From Gnomoniopsis sp. IMI 355080 (lineage: Eukaryota; Ascomycota; Sordariomycetes; Diaporthales; Gnomoniaceae), in the NCBI GenBank assembly GCA_027946555.1, contig JAPEVC010000452.1:1-11293 (forward strand): DNA of 11,293 nt. Reading direction: 5' to 3'. The notes below the pieces were generated by a model that worked only from the letters and a program-made list of their open reading frames with translations, did not search any database and was not told the origin of the DNA. Position numbers and translations under genes: made by a program. Positions 8,689 to 11,293 of the stretch are shown piece by piece; position 1 is the stretch's first letter, and the number at the start of each line of letters is the position of its first letter.

Positions 8689-9660
8689 ACACGAACATAC
8701 ACACACGCCAAACTATTACGAATGGTGTGCGCCAATGCGGAAATTTGAGCGCCCCCCAGGAGGAAGCAACTTTGGGTCTGACGCCGATCTACGAATTCCC
8801 TACCTATCATTCCCGGCGCGATTCGGACTTTTAATCGGAGCGCATAAGAACGAACATTTTCTTTCTCAGCGGTTCGCGGATTTATGCGACGCTGTCCCTT
8901 TTTGGTTTTTTATCATTTCTTTTTCAACGGCAACAGCTGGAGCATGGAGCAACGAAAGATGGATCTGACTGGGGCCACCACTTCCCGATTTTGTGCTTTT
9001 TTTGTTTTCTTTCTCCCCATCCCGACCGACCACAACAAACCGATCCAGCCACTCCTCAATCAAGAAGGAATGTGGCGTTGTAATAATTTCAGCAAATGCG
9101 CATGCGACACGCAAGTTTCCACTTAAAAAGTTTTTTCTTTCAACAAAGCGGTCAGGGAATTGGATGGGGATGGGAACTGGGATCAATGGAAAAAGAAAAG
9201 CTCAGGTTAGACATGGGCGGTGTTGATTTGCGCCGGGGGAGGGCAACCTTTCCTTCTTCGGGCACTGTATTATTGCTTCCTCCTTTTTTTTCTTATTTTC
9301 GACCCCAAAGCACGGCGCCAAACTCGAAGAATCACATCACCACCAGAACCACACAACATCACAACAAACAAGATACGACATGGAGGCGGATCAACTAAGG
9401 ACATGGAATTTACAGGGGGGTTCATCACGAGGGGGGAGCACTTTGGAGGGGGATTCAATACTTTTCTATTGGGGCAACACGGATGGGATTTGGCAATTGG
9501 GATCAACAACGCATTGGGGAACTATTCTGTTTGGTGCGGGTGAAATCGGATATGACAGGTCTCATGGTCCTTTTTCGACCTCTTCTTTTTTCCCCGGTTT
9601 ATTCTCATGTTCTGCTGCTGTTATCCTCTTGTTTCACTGGTTCATTCTCATAGTCTGCAT
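8689..9660. other. 3' flank of the transporter gene; no supportable gene
   Basis: No canonical AATAAA was found shortly after the stop codon, which is common in fungi, so the poly(A) site is not placed. Several T-rich runs occur (8895-8930, 8994-9015, 9280-9299). From about 9165 to 9560 the + strand is G/T- and G-rich, with runs at 9415-9420, 9431-9436, 9448-9452 and 9471-9474. From 9567 to 9660 it switches to pyrimidine-rich. A 95-codon frame at 9380-9667 is discussed in the findings but not called as a gene. Confidence 0.55.
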
Positions 9661-9716
9661 GTTTTGATTCCATCATCGTCTGATTTACTCGATAGAGACC
9701 TCCATTATGATACCAT

Positions 9717-9746
9717 GGGGGGCCTCCTACTCTAGGAGGGTTCCCC
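9717..9746. repeat. Hairpin-forming inverted repeat A
   Basis: CCTCCTA (9723-9729) and TAGGAGG (9733-9739) form a perfect 7-bp stem around CTC. GGGG (9717-9720) and CCCC (9743-9746) can extend it across a small internal loop with possible G-T pairs. Confidence 0.75.
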
Positions 9747-9748
9747 AA

Positions 9749-9765
9749 AGCAAGCAAAGCTTGCT
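9749..9765. repeat. Hairpin-forming inverted repeat B
   Basis: AGCAAGC (9749-9755) and GCTTGCT (9759-9765) form a perfect 7-bp stem around AAA. It starts two bases after hairpin A. Confidence 0.75.
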
Positions 9766-10530
9766 CAATACAACCTCAACCGTTCTATTTTCTCAAACAG
9801 ATCATGCGCGTCCAGACCACTTCTTTCCTCACAAACTGTCCGCTCCCTGCCCCATTTTCACATTTAAGATTCCGGACTTTGCGCCTTTTGTGCTCACACT
9901 TTGCCAGGGCGATGTATAAAAATAGAGGGGTTTTTGTGTTTTCTTCCCTTGCTATGAGCATGACCATGCCAAAAACAGCATCTTCTCCTGCTTATGCAGC
10001 AGCGGCCGGGTGATGATGATGCCAGCGTGACAGGGGAAAAGATGGAACAATAGACGAACAAAACGTCGCAGACCCAGAGTAAGAACAGCAACCTCCCTGG
10101 GGGGCGCCCGTGACTGATTTTTTTAAGTTTGAAGGTTTCCTGGTGACAAGGTGACGCTATAATCTGCGCATAGAGTGGTCTAGACTCTTAGACCGCCCTT
10201 TTCCGGAAAACTTTGTCCACATGTCAAACAATGTTGGACCGGGCTGGGTTCGCGGAAAGTTGTCCGGGCCGGGGGAGCATAAATAGATGCCGGAGCTCGG
10301 GTTCGGGTGTGACATTGGGCCAGGGGCACGTGGTCATAAGGCAGGAGAAAAAAAAAATTGAAAAAAAAAGAGACAAGGGAGCTACATAGTAGCATAGTAT
10401 GGACGAGGATACCCAAGAGAGGGAAATCCAGCTGGGTGCCCTAGTTATAGTTGGGTAGCCTTATACATCAGGGGTGAAGAGTAGAGGGGACATTACGTGG
10501 GTGCAATATTTGTTGCAGTCGAGAAAATAA

Positions 10531-10555
10531 GGCTGAGAGGCTGAGACGGCTGAGA
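10531..10555. repeat. Short tandem repeat (GGCTGAGA x3)
   Basis: GGCTGAGA occurs at 10531-10538, 10539-10546 and 10548-10555, with one C between the second and third copies. A GTAC patch (AAGTACAGTACC) follows at once. Confidence 0.85.
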
Positions 10556-11001
10556 AAGTACAGTACCTAGATGGGCACGATGATCCATAAAAGGCACCCC
10601 CGGTGCGTTGTAGCGATGTCACACTTTTTATTTTCTGTGGGCAGGAAGGGGTACCATGCAGGCCAGGGCAGGCCACAAGCGAGAGACGAGGTTAAAATAT
10701 TGTTTCGATGCTGGAGTGGCGTAAAAATGTGGCTTATATTGAAGAGAGGAGGTTGGTTAGATTTCAGCCACTGGTGAAGCTAGAGTACAGTATCTTTGTG
10801 GTTCTCCACCTTGACAGCCTCAACATGCCCACGGAATTTTTCCTCGTTCTGTGCCGTCAGCAGAGGAGGACATGGATAGTTACTCGTTTATGGAGGAGAG
10901 CAGACGAAATTCCCGTGAGAATGTCTGTGGTGCTGGGTCTCGTATGCAGTATGGGTACGTTTAGATGTGAAAGTACGGATACAGTACATTACATACTATG
11001 T

Positions 11002-11022
11002 CTACTAGTATTTACCTAGTAG
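11002..11022. repeat. Inverted repeat (CTACTAG / CTAGTAG)
   Basis: CTACTAG (11002-11008) and CTAGTAG (11016-11022) make a 7-bp stem around TATTTAC. It directly follows TACTATGT (10994-11001), the reverse complement of the dispersed ACATAGTA motif. Confidence 0.7.
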
Positions 11023-11293
11023 TAGATAGATGACTTGCAATTTCTTCCATTTTATATACCTAGATTTTGTTATGATGATCGCGGTATAATTGAACCTGAG
11101 AACGAAGCCATGAATCATGTTGAGACTCGATATATTCGACCAATTTTGTTACTGAAAATACCGGTCTCATTCATACTAGGTGGTACGTCTGCACAAGAGC
11201 GTGCAACGAAATACCCCAGAAAATCTGGCCATTCAAATCGTCTTATCATTTATCACGTACGTCCCCACCCAAGAATATGCCCGCCGCTAAACC

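Larger units (their letters stand above)
9661..11293. other. Intergenic DNA, right part; no supportable gene
   Basis: Short frames only (up to 103 codons), with no recognisable product. Items seen: paired hairpins at 9717-9765; the palindrome GGGCGCCC at 10102-10109 followed by seven T at 10118-10124; GGTCTA / TAGACC at 10177-10194; the 12-bp palindrome TTTTCCGGAAAA at 10199-10210; a TATA-like ATAAATA at 10279-10285 that could serve a transcript to the right; A-rich tracts at 10348-10370; and AT-richer sequence from about 11020 to 11190. Confidence 0.5.

Noticed and set aside
9415..9474. Four G runs suggesting a G-quadruplex
   Set aside because: The spacers between runs are about 10, 11 and 18 nt, well beyond the usual 1-7 nt loops, so a stable quadruplex is not well supported.
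10102..10124. GC palindrome followed by T7, resembling a bacterial intrinsic terminator
   Set aside because: The genome is eukaryotic, and the 8-bp palindrome has no loop and is nine bases from the T run, so the resemblance is superficial.
10199..10210. 12-bp palindrome TTTTCCGGAAAA as a transcription factor site
   Set aside because: About three perfect 12-bp palindromes are expected by chance in a window of this size, and no gene lies close by to regulate.

Overview
The window looks like nuclear DNA of a filamentous ascomycete, most likely a Sordariomycete and possibly Hypocreales. Three things point that way. The one clear gene is split by four short introns (54-109 nt) with GTRNGT donors and CTRAC/CTAAT-like branch sites. 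Its leader is C/T-rich. The intergenic DNA is peppered with GTAC/TACTACATAGTA-type short inverted repeats. No bacterial operon structure, rRNA, tRNA, CRISPR array or transposase could be recognised. The taxonomic call is inference from style, not from a search.

Layout. Positions 1-5900 contain no gene I can support, only short unrelated open frames plus simple repeats, small inverted repeats and homopolymer tracts. Positions 5900-6613 are a pyrimidine-rich promoter and leader with a TATA-like box (6400-6406) and two short upstream ORFs. Positions 6614-8688 (+) hold a five-exon gene for a 589-residue, 12-TM major facilitator transporter. It resembles the fungal Ycr023c-like / plant ZIFL-like branch of the drug:H+ antiporter-1 group. 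Positions 8689-11293 are non-coding as far as can be seen: a 3' flank with T-rich, then G-rich, then pyrimidine-rich sections, two back-to-back hairpins at 9717-9765, and an AT-richer right end.

How it works together. Only one protein gene is supported, so there is no multi-gene system to describe. The transporter is interesting in itself. Its long cytoplasmic central loop carries an acidic dileucine sequence and a PPxY sequence, and its C-terminal tail ends in a perfect protein-level tandem repeat with two RRAS (PKA-type) sites. Together with the upstream ORFs, these suggest layered control of trafficking, turnover and translation. I did not find convincing evidence of a previously undescribed system. 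The most testable leads are the tail repeat, the uORFs, the paired hairpins and the dispersed ACATAGTA motif.
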